This document shows, in pieces, positions 1 to 8,705 of a stretch of DNA of 64,000 bases; within the stretch, counting starts at the first letter, position 1; each line of letters starts with the position of its first letter. This DNA is from Herbinix sp. (GTDB taxonomy: Bacteria > Bacillota > Clostridia > Lachnospirales > Lachnospiraceae): the NCBI GenBank assembly GCA_029238935.1, contig JAQZBN010000020.1, positions 1 through 64,000 of the forward strand, given 5' to 3'. The notes below the pieces were generated by a model, which saw only the letters and a program-made list of their open reading frames with translations, had not been told where the DNA came from and did not search any database. The position numbers were made by a program, and so were the translations under genes.

Positions 1-336
1 TAATTGATTATCCTCAACTGTAGTTTCGATGTCAACCTGATCAAGAATTGCATCCAGTTGCTCTTCCTCTTCTCCAGTAGCTTCATAATCAACTTCAATC
101 CTTACTTCCTCATCATCATTGTATTCCACCTTAATCGATCCCATATCAATTGAAACTTCCATTTTTGCTGAAGTAACTTCATCCAGCAATAATTGATCAG
201 AAGAAGTTTTTCGTTCATCAGATGATATAATAGATTTCCCATTCGAATTGAAAGAAATAGGCGCACAGCCTGTAAGCAATACACTTAACTGTAAAAACAA
301 AAGAATTGATATTACTCTTTTATGCTTTAACGTCAT
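1..336 (-). CDS. Lipoprotein, N-terminal part (cut by window edge)
   Basis: The first 112 codons of a minus-strand gene lie in the window and the frame is open at base 1. The start ATG at 336 is preceded by a GAAAGGAAAT ribosome site. Residues 1-24 form a lipoprotein signal: basic start (KHKR), hydrophobic stretch and the lipobox LLTGC, so the mature protein should be lipid-anchored on the outer face of the membrane. After a Ser-rich linker comes an acidic region with alternating hydrophobic residues (MEVSIDMGSIKVEY, then VRIEVDYEA) that resembles the repeated short beta-strands of DUF4097-type proteins. That family match is tentative because most of the gene is missing. It has its own upstream gap of about 210 bases after purL, so it is probably transcribed separately. 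Confidence 0.7.
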   Translation of the reverse strand, partial: MTLKHKRVISILLFLQLSVLLTGCAPISFNSNGKSIISSDERKTSSDQLLLDEVTSAKMEVSIDMGSIKVEYNDDEEVRIEVDYEATGEEEEQLDAILDQVDIETTVEDNQL

Positions 337-391
337 TTTTTTATTTCCTTTCTCATATCTGTACCATAATTATCCATATATTCTACCTGAC

Positions 392-421
392 ATTATATGG
401 GATAGAAAGGAAAAAGTCCAA
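392..421 (-). promoter_or_regulatory. Candidate promoter of the lipoprotein gene
   Basis: On the minus strand a perfect TATAAT (397-392) lies 18 bases after a weak TTGGAC (421-416). It sits about 55 bases upstream of the lipoprotein start. Only the -10 box is convincing. I see nothing else clear in 337-548. Confidence 0.4.
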
Positions 422-548
422 TTAGAATTTGGTTAAGATTTTAACTATGCCACAGATATTACCAAGAGGGTTGACGCAGAAAAGGAACACTCTACACATT
501 ATCTGCTTCGAGCATCCCTTTTCAATCCCCCAAATATAAGAAAAAAGC

Positions 549-3500
549 TTATTTAAAATAGGATACACCAGATTCAAAGATATATTGATTCTGATCTCCT
601 GCTATATTGATAGCAACTGAAGTTCCACGACGTTCGGAGTGAGCCATCTTACCAAGAACCCTACCATCAGGGCTTGTGATTCCTTCGATTGCATAATAAG
701 ATCCATTCGGATTAAAATCTTCATCCATAGTAGGATTTCCGTCTATATTAACATACTGAGTAGCTATTTGTCCATGGTCAAATAAATATTTTATCCATTC
801 TTCACTGGCAACAAAGCGACCTTCGCCATGGGATGCCGGAATTGAATAAATTCCGCCTAATTCTGCTTTGGTTAACCAAGGTGATTTATTGGTCACTACC
901 TTAGTATAAACTGACTTAGATATATGACGTCCAATGTTATTCATGGTAAGCGTCGGTGAATCTTCCTTCTGAGGTGTAATCTCTCCATAGGGAACTAAAC
1001 CTAACTTAATCAAAGCTTGAAAACCGTTACAGATACCAAGTGCCAGACCATCTCTATTGTTTAAAAGGTCATTTACCGCATCTTTTATTCTCTCGTTACG
1101 AAATGCAGTTGCGATAAATTTACCGGAACCATCCGGTTCATCCCCGGCAGAAAAGCCACCTGGAAACATAAGGATCTGCGCTTGGCCAATCGACTTTTCA
1201 AAAGCTTCCACCGATTCCTTGATATCATTTGCTGATAAATTCTTAAATACAACGCAATTTACTTCTGCACCGGCTTGTTCAAACGCCTTAAGACTATCAT
1301 ACTCACAGTTTGTTCCGGGAAATACCGGAATAAATACCTTCGGCTTTGCGACCTTGTGTTTTGCCGTATAGATTTTTTTCGCATCATAGATTTTACTGTC
1401 TACAGAACACTCTTCCACCTGAGAACGAGTAGGGTATACCTTTTCTAAGGTATTCATCCAAGAAGCCAAGGCCTCTTCGATATCAATCTTAAGATCTCCG
1501 TATACAAATGCTTTTTCTTCTTGTACCGTACCGATGATGGTATAATCTTCCGGAGCAAAACCTATTTCTTCTAAGGTTTTTACCTGATTAGGATCGATCT
1601 CTGCCAAGATGGTACCATACTCCGGAAGGAACAGCTCTTCTTCATTGATAGAAGGATTGATTCGAACTCCCATTTTATTACCGAAAGCCATCTTACTAAC
1701 CGCTTCTGCGATACCACCAAAGCCAACGGCAAAAGCAGATGCAACTTTTCCTTCTCTCATCAGAACGGTAATCTTTGTATATCGTTCCATTATCTTTTTA
1801 TAATCAGGTAAATCATAAGAATCCTTTGCCATGTTAAACTTAACAATCACATTTCCATGTTTCTTTAGCTCTGTCGAAATGATATCCTTATCTTTTGCAA
1901 TATCGACTGCAAAAGAAACCAAAGTCGGTGGTACATCAATATCATTAAAGCTGCCCGACATACTATCCTTGCCTCCAATGGAGGGAAGTCCTAGTTTAAC
2001 CTGTGCATCAAAGGCACCTAATAAGGCAACCAGAGGTTCACCCCAACGTTTGGGATCGTTATTCAGTCTTCGAAAGAATTCCTGAAAGGTAAATCTTATC
2101 TTTGTAAAGTCCCCACCTGCTGCTACTATTTTTGCTACAGAGGAAATTACAGCGTATACGGAACCATGGAATGGCGACCAACTGGATAAGTAGGGATCAA
2201 AGCCATAACTCATCATGGTGACCGTATCACAACTACCGGACAATACCGGTAATTTTGCTGTCATTGTCTGAATCGGTGACAGCTGATATTTACCACCATA
2301 AGGCATCGTCACTGTGGATGCTCCAATGGAACTATCAAACATTTCTACAAGTCCTTTTTTTGAGCAAACATTCAAATCTGCTAAATTACCTAACCATCTG
2401 TCTTTCAGATTACGGTTATCTGTTTTTTTACTATATCTAAAATAATTTTCATCTTCCTTTGGTAAAGTTACATAAGCAATTGCTTCCTGATGAGCTCCGT
2501 TGGTGTCTAAGAATTCACGTGAAATATTAACGATTTCATTTCCTCTCCAACGCATCACCAGCCTCTTTGACTCAGTTACTTCAGCCACAACTACCGCTTC
2601 CAGGTTTTCTTCTGCTGCATAGGCTAACATCTGATTCACATCAGCAGAATTCACAACAACTGCCATACGCTCTTGCGATTCAGAAATCGCTAATTCTGTC
2701 CCATCCAGTCCTGCATACTTTTTAGGAACTCGATCCAAATCAATCGATAATCCATCTGCCAGTTCCCCAATGGCAACTGATACACCGCCTGCTCCGAAGT
2801 CATTACATTTCTTAATCAGACGACTAACTTCTTCTCGACGGAATAATCTTTGTAGTTTACGCTCGGTTGGTGCATTACCCTTTTGTACTTCTGCACCACA
2901 GGTAGCAATGGATTCTGTGGTATGACTCTTTGAAGAACCCGTTGCACCACCACAGCCATCCCTACCGGTTCTGCCGCCTAGCAATATAATAATATCACCG
3001 GGATCTGAATTTTCCCGAATTACATTCTTTCTTGGAGCAGCACCCATAACAGCACCGATCTCCATTCTTTTTGCTACATAATTAGGATGATAGATTTCAT
3101 CTACTAGGCCTGTAGCTAAACCGATTTGGTTACCATAGGAACTATATCCACTCGCTGCACCGGTACAGATTTTTCGTTGAGGCAGCTTTCCTTTGAGCGT
3201 ATCCTTTAAGGATACTGTTGGATCTCCTGCTCCTGTGACTCTCATTGCCTGATAGACATAGCCTCTGCCAGACAACGGATCTCTGATTGCTCCGCCAAGA
3301 CAGGTTGCAGCACCACCGAAAGGTTCGATTTCAGTAGGATGATTGTGGGTTTCATTCTTAAAAAATACGAGCCATTCCTCTTTTTGTCCGTCAATTTCAA
3401 CCGGAACAACGATAGAACAAGCATTGATTTCATCAGAAATCTCCATATCATCAAGCTTTCCTTCTGCCTTTAACTTTTTCATTGCAAGCAAAGCGATATC

Positions 3501-4319
3501 CATTAAGGAGATATCTTTCTTTCCTTGATAAAGTTTTTCCCGTTCGGTTAGATAACTCTGGTATGCTTCCTGAATTGGTTTTGCATAATAACCATCTTCA
3601 AAATCTATTTGTTTTAATTCAGTTAAAAAGGTTGTATGACGGCAATGATCGGACCAATAGGTATCTAACACTCTGATCTCAGTCATGGATGGATCCCTAT
3701 TTTCTTCCGTCCGAAAATAGTTTTGTATGTGTAAGAAATCCTGGAAAGTCATTGCAAGGTTAAAGGATGCATATAACTCCTTCAACTTTTCTTCTTCCAT
3801 TCGTTGAAATCCATCAAGTATTTTTACATCTTCCGGGTCTGCAAATACCGTAACCAAGGTATCCGGTTTTACTTCATTTGTTTCCCTGGAATCTACCGGA
3901 TTAATGCAGTATGCTTTGATCTTTTCGAATTCATCCTCTGAGATTGCACCGGACAATATATAAGTCATTGCAGAATGAATGACAGGTTCTTCGGTTTCTT
4001 TTAGTAATTTCACACATTGTTCAGCAGAATCTGCTCTTTGGTCAAACTGACCAGGTAAATACTCTACAGAGAATACTTTATCTGTAGGTTCAGCTTGAAA
4101 ACATTCTTCATAAATATCATCAATCGGAGGTTCTGAAAACACTGTACCGAGAGCTTTCTGATAAATTTCTTCACTGATATTCTCTATATCATATCGAATC
4201 AACACTCTTACTTTCTCAAGACCTATAATCCCAAGATAACTTTTTAGCTCAATTTTAAGCTCCTTTGCCCTAACTGCGTAAGGTGTCTTCTTTTCAACAT
4301 ATACTCTCTTTACATTCAT
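549..4319 (-). CDS. purL: Phosphoribosylformylglycinamidine synthase, single-chain
   Basis: This is the fourth step of purine synthesis: FGAR + ATP + glutamine gives FGAM. The 1256-residue length is that of the large one-polypeptide form that carries synthetase and glutaminase together, so no separate PurS or PurQ is needed. Visible motifs are DTYWSDHCRHTTF (about 219-231) typical of the N-terminal/linker region, GGKDSMSGS in the second AIRS-like half, PGTNCEYDS at the start of the glutaminase domain, the nucleophile in GICNGFQA (Cys about 1097) and the catalytic His/Glu of SHGEGRF (about 1164-1166). The start ATG has an excellent AAGGAGG site 6-7 bases upstream. The gene stands alone, divergent from a LysR gene. 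Its leader can fold in two exclusive ways (see 4327-4414). purA lies at the other end of the window. Confidence 0.97.
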   Translation of the reverse strand: MNVKRVYVEKKTPYAVRAKELKIELKSYLGIIGLEKVRVLIRYDIENISEEIYQKALGTVFSEPPIDDIYEECFQAEPTDKVFSVEYLPGQFDQRADSAEQCVKLLKETEEPVIHSAMTYILSGAISEDEFEKIKAYCINPVDSRETNEVKPDTLVTVFADPEDVKILDGFQRMEEEKLKELYASFNLAMTFQDFLHIQNYFRTEENRDPSMTEIRVLDTYWSDHCRHTTFLTELKQIDFEDGYYAKPIQEAYQSYLTEREKLYQGKKDISLMDIALLAMKKLKAEGKLDDMEISDEINACSIVVPVEIDGQKEEWLVFFKNETHNHPTEIEPFGGAATCLGGAIRDPLSGRGYVYQAMRVTGAGDPTVSLKDTLKGKLPQRKICTGAASGYSSYGNQIGLATGLVDEIYHPNYVAKRMEIGAVMGAAPRKNVIRENSDPGDIIILLGGRTGRDGCGGATGSSKSHTTESIATCGAEVQKGNAPTERKLQRLFRREEVSRLIKKCNDFGAGGVSVAIGELADGLSIDLDRVPKKYAGLDGTELAISESQERMAVVVNSADVNQMLAYAAEENLEAVVVAEVTESKRLVMRWRGNEIVNISREFLDTNGAHQEAIAYVTLPKEDENYFRYSKKTDNRNLKDRWLGNLADLNVCSKKGLVEMFDSSIGASTVTMPYGGKYQLSPIQTMTAKLPVLSGSCDTVTMMSYGFDPYLSSWSPFHGSVYAVISSVAKIVAAGGDFTKIRFTFQEFFRRLNNDPKRWGEPLVALLGAFDAQVKLGLPSIGGKDSMSGSFNDIDVPPTLVSFAVDIAKDKDIISTELKKHGNVIVKFNMAKDSYDLPDYKKIMERYTKITVLMREGKVASAFAVGFGGIAEAVSKMAFGNKMGVRINPSINEEELFLPEYGTILAEIDPNQVKTLEEIGFAPEDYTIIGTVQEEKAFVYGDLKIDIEEALASWMNTLEKVYPTRSQVEECSVDSKIYDAKKIYTAKHKVAKPKVFIPVFPGTNCEYDSLKAFEQAGAEVNCVVFKNLSANDIKESVEAFEKSIGQAQILMFPGGFSAGDEPDGSGKFIATAFRNERIKDAVNDLLNNRDGLALGICNGFQALIKLGLVPYGEITPQKEDSPTLTMNNIGRHISKSVYTKVVTNKSPWLTKAELGGIYSIPASHGEGRFVASEEWIKYLFDHGQIATQYVNIDGNPTMDEDFNPNGSYYAIEGITSPDGRVLGKMAHSERRGTSVAINIAGDQNQYIFESGVSYFK

Positions 4320-4326
4320 ATGAAAT

Positions 4327-4379
4327 CCTCCTTGGCGATGAAGTACTCACAATTTTTGTACAAGGAGGAAAAACCTCCT
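4327..4379 (-). promoter_or_regulatory. Possible Shine-Dalgarno switch in purL leader
   Basis: On the minus strand the purL leader contains AGGAGG (4379-4374), five T, then CCTCCTTG (4368-4361). The real purL ribosome site is CAAGGAGG (4334-4327). CCTCCTTG is therefore exactly complementary over 8 bases to the true site and over 6 bases to the upstream AGGAGG. The two pairings exclude each other: one leaves the purL site free, the other buries it. The palindrome AGGAGG-5-CCTCCT is seen directly; the regulatory role is inference. No known purine riboswitch core was recognised. Confidence 0.5.
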
Positions 4380-4387
4380 AATCTTAT

Positions 4388-4414
4388 AAAAAAGCAGGAT
4401 TTTTATCAATCCTG
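4388..4414 (-). terminator. Terminator-like hairpin upstream of purL (attenuator candidate)
   Basis: On the minus strand CAGGATT, a six-base loop and AATCCTG form a 7-bp stem (4414-4395), followed by C and six T (4393-4388). This is intrinsic-terminator geometry about 70 bases before the purL start. The stem is short and only moderately stable, so efficiency is uncertain. A TATAAT-like box lies just upstream (near 4435-4440), which would place the hairpin very early in the transcript. Confidence 0.45.
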
Positions 4415-4641
4415 ACCTATCAACTACTTGCATTATATCATAGCATATCTTATAATCATAATTAATATATGTAAAGCATTTTATTAGACAAGCTAATAAC
4501 TATGCGTTACCAAATTGAGTTAATTTTCTTATATTCAGATACAATATACAAGGAATAAAGCGATTACTCAAGAAGAAAAATTTAGTAAAACTTCATTCCC
4601 CAAATGAACATTTCTGATCAACTATACAAAGGAGTATTGCT

Positions 4642-5529
4642 ATGGATATTAATTATGAATTGTATAAAGTTTTTTATCATGTTGCGAAAAGCTTAAGCTT
4701 TTCAGAGGCTGCAGAAGCTTTATTTATCTCTCAATCTGCTGTTAGCCAATCCATCAAAACATTGGAGAAGCGTTTGAACCAAACTTTATTCGTTCGTAGT
4801 ACCAAACGTGTATCCTTAACCAAAGAAGGCGAATTATTATTAAAGCATATCGAGCCGGCAGTAAATCTGATTAGCCGTGGTGAAAACCAGTTAAGTGTCG
4901 ATTCCCAAAGTGGTATTCAACTACGGATTGGGGCCAGTGATACAATATGCCGTTATTACCTGGTTCCCTATCTAAATAATTTTCACAAACAATATCCCGG
5001 TGTCCATATCAAAGTAACCAATGGAACTTCATTGCAATGTGCTGATTTGTTGGAGCGTAACGAAGTTGATATCATCGTAACAAACTCACCAAATTCCGCA
5101 TTAAACAATATGATGAAGATCACTCCGGTGAAAGAATTTCATGATATCTTTATTGCAAACCAGGAAGCGTTCCCACTGCATGACCGTACAATAACTTTAG
5201 CTCAACTTCAGAAATATCCGATCTTAATGTTAAATAAAAGATCAACAACCAGCATGTTTCTTCATAATTTATTCCTGGAGCATTCTCTCGATCTTGTGCC
5301 TGCGATCGAATTAAGTAGTAACGATCTCCTAATCGATCTTGCAAAAATAGGTCTTGGTATCGCTTTCATTCCTGACTTCTGTGTGAAAGAACTGGACGAT
5401 CTGGCAGTCATTCATACGGATCAAGAAATTCCACCCCGTATGCTGGTGGCTGCTTATAACAATGATATTCCTCTTTCGGATGCAGCAAAGTACTTTATAG
5501 ATAGTCTAACTTCCACAAATATTGCATAG
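4642..5529 (+). CDS. LysR-family transcriptional regulator
   Basis: The 295-residue length and layout match LysR regulators: a winged helix-turn-helix at residues 4-62 with the typical run SFSEAAEALFISQSAVSQSI, followed by a two-lobed effector-binding domain (about 90-290). The GASDTICRYYLVPYLNNF stretch is the usual first strand-helix of the effector lobe. The ribosome site AAAGGAG precedes the ATG. It is transcribed divergently from purL, across a 320-base region. LysR proteins usually bind between divergent genes, but purL is not a typical LysR target, so the target and the effector are unknown. A strong terminator follows at 5633. Confidence 0.93.
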   Translation: MDINYELYKVFYHVAKSLSFSEAAEALFISQSAVSQSIKTLEKRLNQTLFVRSTKRVSLTKEGELLLKHIEPAVNLISRGENQLSVDSQSGIQLRIGASDTICRYYLVPYLNNFHKQYPGVHIKVTNGTSLQCADLLERNEVDIIVTNSPNSALNNMMKITPVKEFHDIFIANQEAFPLHDRTITLAQLQKYPILMLNKRSTTSMFLHNLFLEHSLDLVPAIELSSNDLLIDLAKIGLGIAFIPDFCVKELDDLAVIHTDQEIPPRMLVAAYNNDIPLSDAAKYFIDSLTSTNIA

Positions 5530-5632
5530 TAAATACATTATCATGTTATTAGGAAATTAATAATTAGTTTAATTCGTAGAACACAGAAACAAAAAAGTAG
5601 ATTAATAAAAATGGAGCAAAAAAGTCAAAGAG

Positions 5633-5682
5633 CAGGGATGGAATACTGCAGCAAAATCCGCAGTATCCCATCCCTGTTTTTA
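5633..5682 (+). terminator. Intrinsic terminator of the LysR gene
   Basis: CAGGGATGG (5633-5641) pairs with CCATCCCTG (5668-5676); after one A/C mismatch ATACTGC (5643-5649) pairs with GCAGTAT (5660-5666). The 16-bp stem is followed by a T run from 5677. Confidence 0.9.
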
Positions 5683-5745
5683 ACGATATTTATAAGCATT
5701 ACATACGTAGGTTATAAGGAATATCGTCTCTGTTAACTCCTACTA

Positions 5746-6165
5746 TCATTTACTTTCAAAACAAGCAAATGCAATCCCATTATATTGTTCAATTGGTAGA
5801 AATCCTAAACTATGGTAAAATGCAATCGTATCTGTTTGGCGATCCGTAATCAAAACCTTTTGCCTAACATCCTGATAAGCTGTCAACAACTCTTTGATTA
5901 ATTCCGTACCAATTCCTTTTCTTTGATATTCTTTTCGTATCAGAATATCCTGAATATACAGGATTGTGATACCATCTCCAACCGCTCTCGCCAGACCAAC
6001 TAACCGTTCTCCATCCCATGCTGTAATCACCTTGAGGGATTTTTGTATCGCAGTATTCAGTAAGTTTCTATCCTTCGTATAACTTACCCATCCAACGTTA
6101 TCATATAGTGTTACCAGTTCGTCTTCCTCCGGTATGATATCTTGAACAATCTTTATCTTAACCAT
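5746..6165 (-). CDS. GNAT-family N-acetyltransferase
   Basis: This 139-residue protein has the compact single-domain size of GNAT enzymes, which move an acetyl group from acetyl-CoA to an amine. The acetyl-CoA loop is RKEYQRKGIGTELIKELL (Q-R-K-G-I-G), and the C-terminal DRQTDTIAFYHSLGFLPIE is the usual last beta-alpha-beta with the Y..LGF signature. The ribosome site AAGGAGATTATT precedes the ATG. It lies just downstream of mgsA on the same strand with a 150-base gap, probably a separate unit. Substrate cannot be read from the sequence. Confidence 0.88.
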   Translation of the reverse strand: MVKIKIVQDIIPEEDELVTLYDNVGWVSYTKDRNLLNTAIQKSLKVITAWDGERLVGLARAVGDGITILYIQDILIRKEYQRKGIGTELIKELLTAYQDVRQKVLITDRQTDTIAFYHSLGFLPIEQYNGIAFACFESK

Positions 6166-6313
6166 AATAATCTCCTTAAATAAATAGTTTTATTTAAGGT
6201 TACTACGTAATTTAACCATCCTTACACTCTCCTAGCGATTAAACTGCTCAGCTCTTAACCTTATCATTAATCATGCTTTCTTTTAAAAAACTATAAGATG
6301 ATTCGTCTTGTTC

Positions 6314-6796
6314 TTATAATTGCTTTAATTCTTTTAAGCGATTTTGAATTACCATATTATAATTAACAACTTTTCTTTCATATTCATCCGTCATATATTT
6401 GGAGGTAATTAAGAAGTCAGCTGTTGCTTGATTATTTGCTACGGGAATATCATATACCGCACAGATACGAAGTAACGCTTTTACATCAGGATCATGGGGT
6501 TGTGCTGCCAACGGATCCCAAAAGAATATCACAAAATCGATATTACCTTCAACAATTCTGGAACCGATTTGCTGATCACCACCAAGGGGACCGCTGTTAT
6601 AGGCTTTCACCGGAAGATCCGTTTTCTCAGATATCAGTCTTGCAGTTGTGCCTGTTCCACTTAAGAAATGATTTTTTAAAATATCCTTATTCTTCTCCAC
6701 CCATTCTACCAATTCATGTTTCTTTGTATCATGAGCTATTAATGCGATATGCTTCTGTCTACCAATTGTAAATGTTATATACTCATCCTTTATCAT
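6314..6796 (-). CDS. mgsA: Methylglyoxal synthase
   Basis: MgsA converts dihydroxyacetone phosphate to methylglyoxal and phosphate, a bypass that frees phosphate when glycolysis is overloaded. All family landmarks are present: the N-terminal IALIAHDTKK with His22 and Asp23, the phosphate-binding SGTGTT (about 46-51), GPLGGDQQIG with the catalytic Asp74, and DPLAAQPHDPDVKALLR with His101 and Asp104. These match the E. coli residues His19, Asp71, His98 and Asp101 with an offset of three. The length of 160 is normal. The start follows a GAAAGGGATT site. It is divergent from the NiaX-like gene. Confidence 0.96.
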   Translation of the reverse strand: MIKDEYITFTIGRQKHIALIAHDTKKHELVEWVEKNKDILKNHFLSGTGTTARLISEKTDLPVKAYNSGPLGGDQQIGSRIVEGNIDFVIFFWDPLAAQPHDPDVKALLRICAVYDIPVANNQATADFLITSKYMTDEYERKVVNYNMVIQNRLKELKQL

Positions 6797-6975
6797 ATCT
6801 TAATCCCTTTCCTGTGGCTTTGATGCAATTTTTGTAACACCTGTAATTGACTTAATCATATCGAAATTACGACATAATTTCAAGTAAATTTTAAGTATAA
6901 TCCAGAATTTCCTATGGATGTATCAGTTCCTTCATAAAAGATAAAAAAAGATTTATGAAAGATTATATTTCTGTA

Positions 6976-7004
6976 TTGACAGATCGAAGAAAAATCTATA
7001 TAAT
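6976..7004 (+). promoter_or_regulatory. Consensus promoter of the NiaX-like gene
   Basis: TTGACA (6976-6981) and TATAAT (6999-7004) are both perfect and spaced by exactly 17 bases, giving a leader of about 70 bases before the ATG at 7081. Such a perfect sigma-A promoter usually needs a repressor; TGACAAGACAG just downstream (from 7012) could be part of an operator, but I cannot assign it. The remaining 6797-6975 region between mgsA and this promoter shows nothing else clear. Confidence 0.85.
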
Positions 7005-7080
7005 TTACAACTGACAAGACAGCTATCATGTCGTATATGTTTACAGCTTGATCGTGTCGCCAAGAAAGGATGGATAACAA

Positions 7081-7653
7081 ATGATCGATAAGAATAACAA
7101 AGTAAAATCAATGGCGATTGCCGCTTTATTATGTGCAATCGGAATTATTATTCCCATGTTTGCTCCGAAGATTATATTAGAACCTGCATCTTTTACCCTC
7201 GCTAGCCATGTACCCGTATTTATCGCTATGTTTATCTCACCACCGGTTGCTATCTCCGTCGGACTAATTACCGGCTTTGGATTTTTATTTGCAGGATTTC
7301 CTCTGGTCGTCGTATTACGAGCTTTAACTCATATTATATTTGCTGCCACTGGCTCTTTTATCTTAAAAAAGAATGGTAACATATTATTATCATTCAAAAG
7401 TACCGCTTTTTTCTCAATCTTTATCTCTATCATCCATGCAGTATGCGAAGTTGCTGTTGTAACCGCATATTACTGGGGTGGTGGTATGACAAGTGCTTAC
7501 TATGATAAAGGATATTTATTATCAGTCGTTGGACTTGTTGGTTTAGGAACTCTGATCCACAGTATGATTGACTTTTCGATTGCAGTATTTGTATGGAAAC
7601 CACTACAATATGCGATCACCATACCAGCGAGCGCTAAAGTGAAAAGAAGATAA
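7081..7653 (+). CDS. ECF transporter S component, NiaX-like (niacin)
   Basis: A 190-residue hydrophobic protein with about five to six membrane segments, the size and shape of the substrate-binding S component of energy-coupling factor vitamin transporters. The run ASFTLASHVPVFIAMFISP (about 36-54) and the following VVVLRALTHIIFA strongly resemble NiaX, the S component proposed for niacin. The recognition is from memory of the family, so niacin is likely but not certain. No EcfA or EcfT genes are nearby, as is normal when a shared energising module is encoded elsewhere. The ribosome site AAAGGATGG precedes the ATG, and the gene is monocistronic between a perfect promoter and a strong terminator. 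Confidence 0.7.
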   Translation: MIDKNNKVKSMAIAALLCAIGIIIPMFAPKIILEPASFTLASHVPVFIAMFISPPVAISVGLITGFGFLFAGFPLVVVLRALTHIIFAATGSFILKKNGNILLSFKSTAFFSIFISIIHAVCEVAVVTAYYWGGGMTSAYYDKGYLLSVVGLVGLGTLIHSMIDFSIAVFVWKPLQYAITIPASAKVKRR

Positions 7654-7661
7654 CGAATTTA

Positions 7662-7706
7662 TACAAAAAATAAGAGGATGATTTCGTCATCCTCTTATTT
7701 TTTGTA
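7662..7706. terminator. Bidirectional terminator
   Basis: A perfect 20-bp stem with the loop TTTCG (7682-7686): arms 7662-7681 and 7687-7706. A-rich on the left and T-rich on the right within the stem, so it can terminate the NiaX-like gene on the plus strand and the converging secreted-protein gene on the minus strand. Confidence 0.92.
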
Positions 7707-7798
7707 CAGATAAATGAAAGTATAGTAATTAGAGAGTTTACTTATTGATAAACCAATTTTGTTAATCCGGGGATTTCTTGATTATATAATGTCTTTGT

Positions 7799-8221
7799 TT
7801 AATATGTCTTCTCTTCGCTGTATTTTGTTAAATGTTCCGTTAATGTTCCGTTCGAAACATAATAGGACGCTTTAATTCGGTATTTATATCCCGAACTTAC
7901 CTGAGCACTTCCGCTCAAAGTCAATGTATATGAACTTGCCGAATCAGACCAAGATGATACGGTCTGCCAGCTATTGTTCACGTATTGTTCCAGATACATA
8001 TAAATTGAAATACTCTTTACGATATCAGGATAACCATTCACCTTAACCGATCCAGATGCCAATCCTGAACTACTGATGTTCAGCGATTGGTAGGTAGACA
8101 TCGTGTATTCCGTCATCGGGCGAAAAACACCTGAGATCTCACTTGCATATGTTACTTTCATTGGTAGCATTGATATGAGTAAGCATATAACCAGGATCGA
8201 TTTCATTCTGCGTAATTTCAT
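7799..8221 (-). CDS. Small secreted protein of unknown function
   Basis: The 140-residue product has a clear Sec signal peptide (KLRRMK, a hydrophobic core, then a cleavage-like TYASE about residues 25-28) and no lipobox. The mature part is about 110 residues, rich in Ser, Tyr and Thr and with alternating polar/hydrophobic residues, suggesting a small beta-sandwich exported to the surroundings. It resembles small secreted clostridial proteins of the DUF6147 type, but I hold that loosely. The ribosome site AAAGGGGGG precedes the ATG. It lies 480 bases downstream of the sigma/anti-sigma pair on the same strand and may or may not depend on it. Confidence 0.7.
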   Translation of the reverse strand: MKLRRMKSILVICLLISMLPMKVTYASEISGVFRPMTEYTMSTYQSLNISSSGLASGSVKVNGYPDIVKSISIYMYLEQYVNNSWQTVSSWSDSASSYTLTLSGSAQVSSGYKYRIKASYYVSNGTLTEHLTKYSEEKTY

Positions 8222-8705
8222 AACATGCCCCCCTTTCTTTTGTATTTAAGACGTAATGCCTTATACTCTATATAACCTTAGAAAATAAAAAAGGGGGCAC
8301 AAAATTTAAAATAATTATAAATATTTTTTTCCACCTCTTATAATGATGTAAATTCCTAAATAAATAATAGAAATATGATAATTTAAAATAAAAATCACAT
8401 TCAAATATTCAATATGAAACTTATCGTTATGTAGGATTATATTGGAATTTTTATGACACCTTTTTGTTCTAATATTAATTTTATAATAACATAACAAAAT
8501 TTAAGAAGCCTTATGATCCAGTCTATAATTAGAAAGTAACCAATGTAATACAGTTTTTCAATTAGATTTTGTTTTTACTTTCATAAGTTCTCCTTGGATT
8601 AATGGCAGCACCAGATTTTCATTAAGCGTCATATAATTAATAATGAATGATCTAATCTCATTAATTTACTGTGTTCTAAATGTTAATAAAACAGATAGAA
8701 CCTTA
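8222..8705. other. AT-rich intergenic region, no convincing gene
   Basis: This 484-base stretch separates the secreted-protein gene from the anti-sigma gene. It is very AT-rich. The only coding-like trace is an AAGGAGA site followed by a nine-codon frame on the minus strand (8584-8558), too short to call. A 60-codon frame at 8315-8497 has no ribosome site. A promoter for the secreted-protein gene must lie here but none stands out. Confidence 0.5.

Noticed and set aside
4415..4500. Purine riboswitch upstream of purL
   Set aside because: The conserved three-way junction loops of guanine/adenine riboswitches could not be found in this sequence.
8315..8497. 60-codon open frame on the minus strand in the AT-rich gap
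   Set aside because: No ribosome site, odd composition (many Ile, Asn, Tyr, as expected from AT-rich noncoding DNA) and no family.
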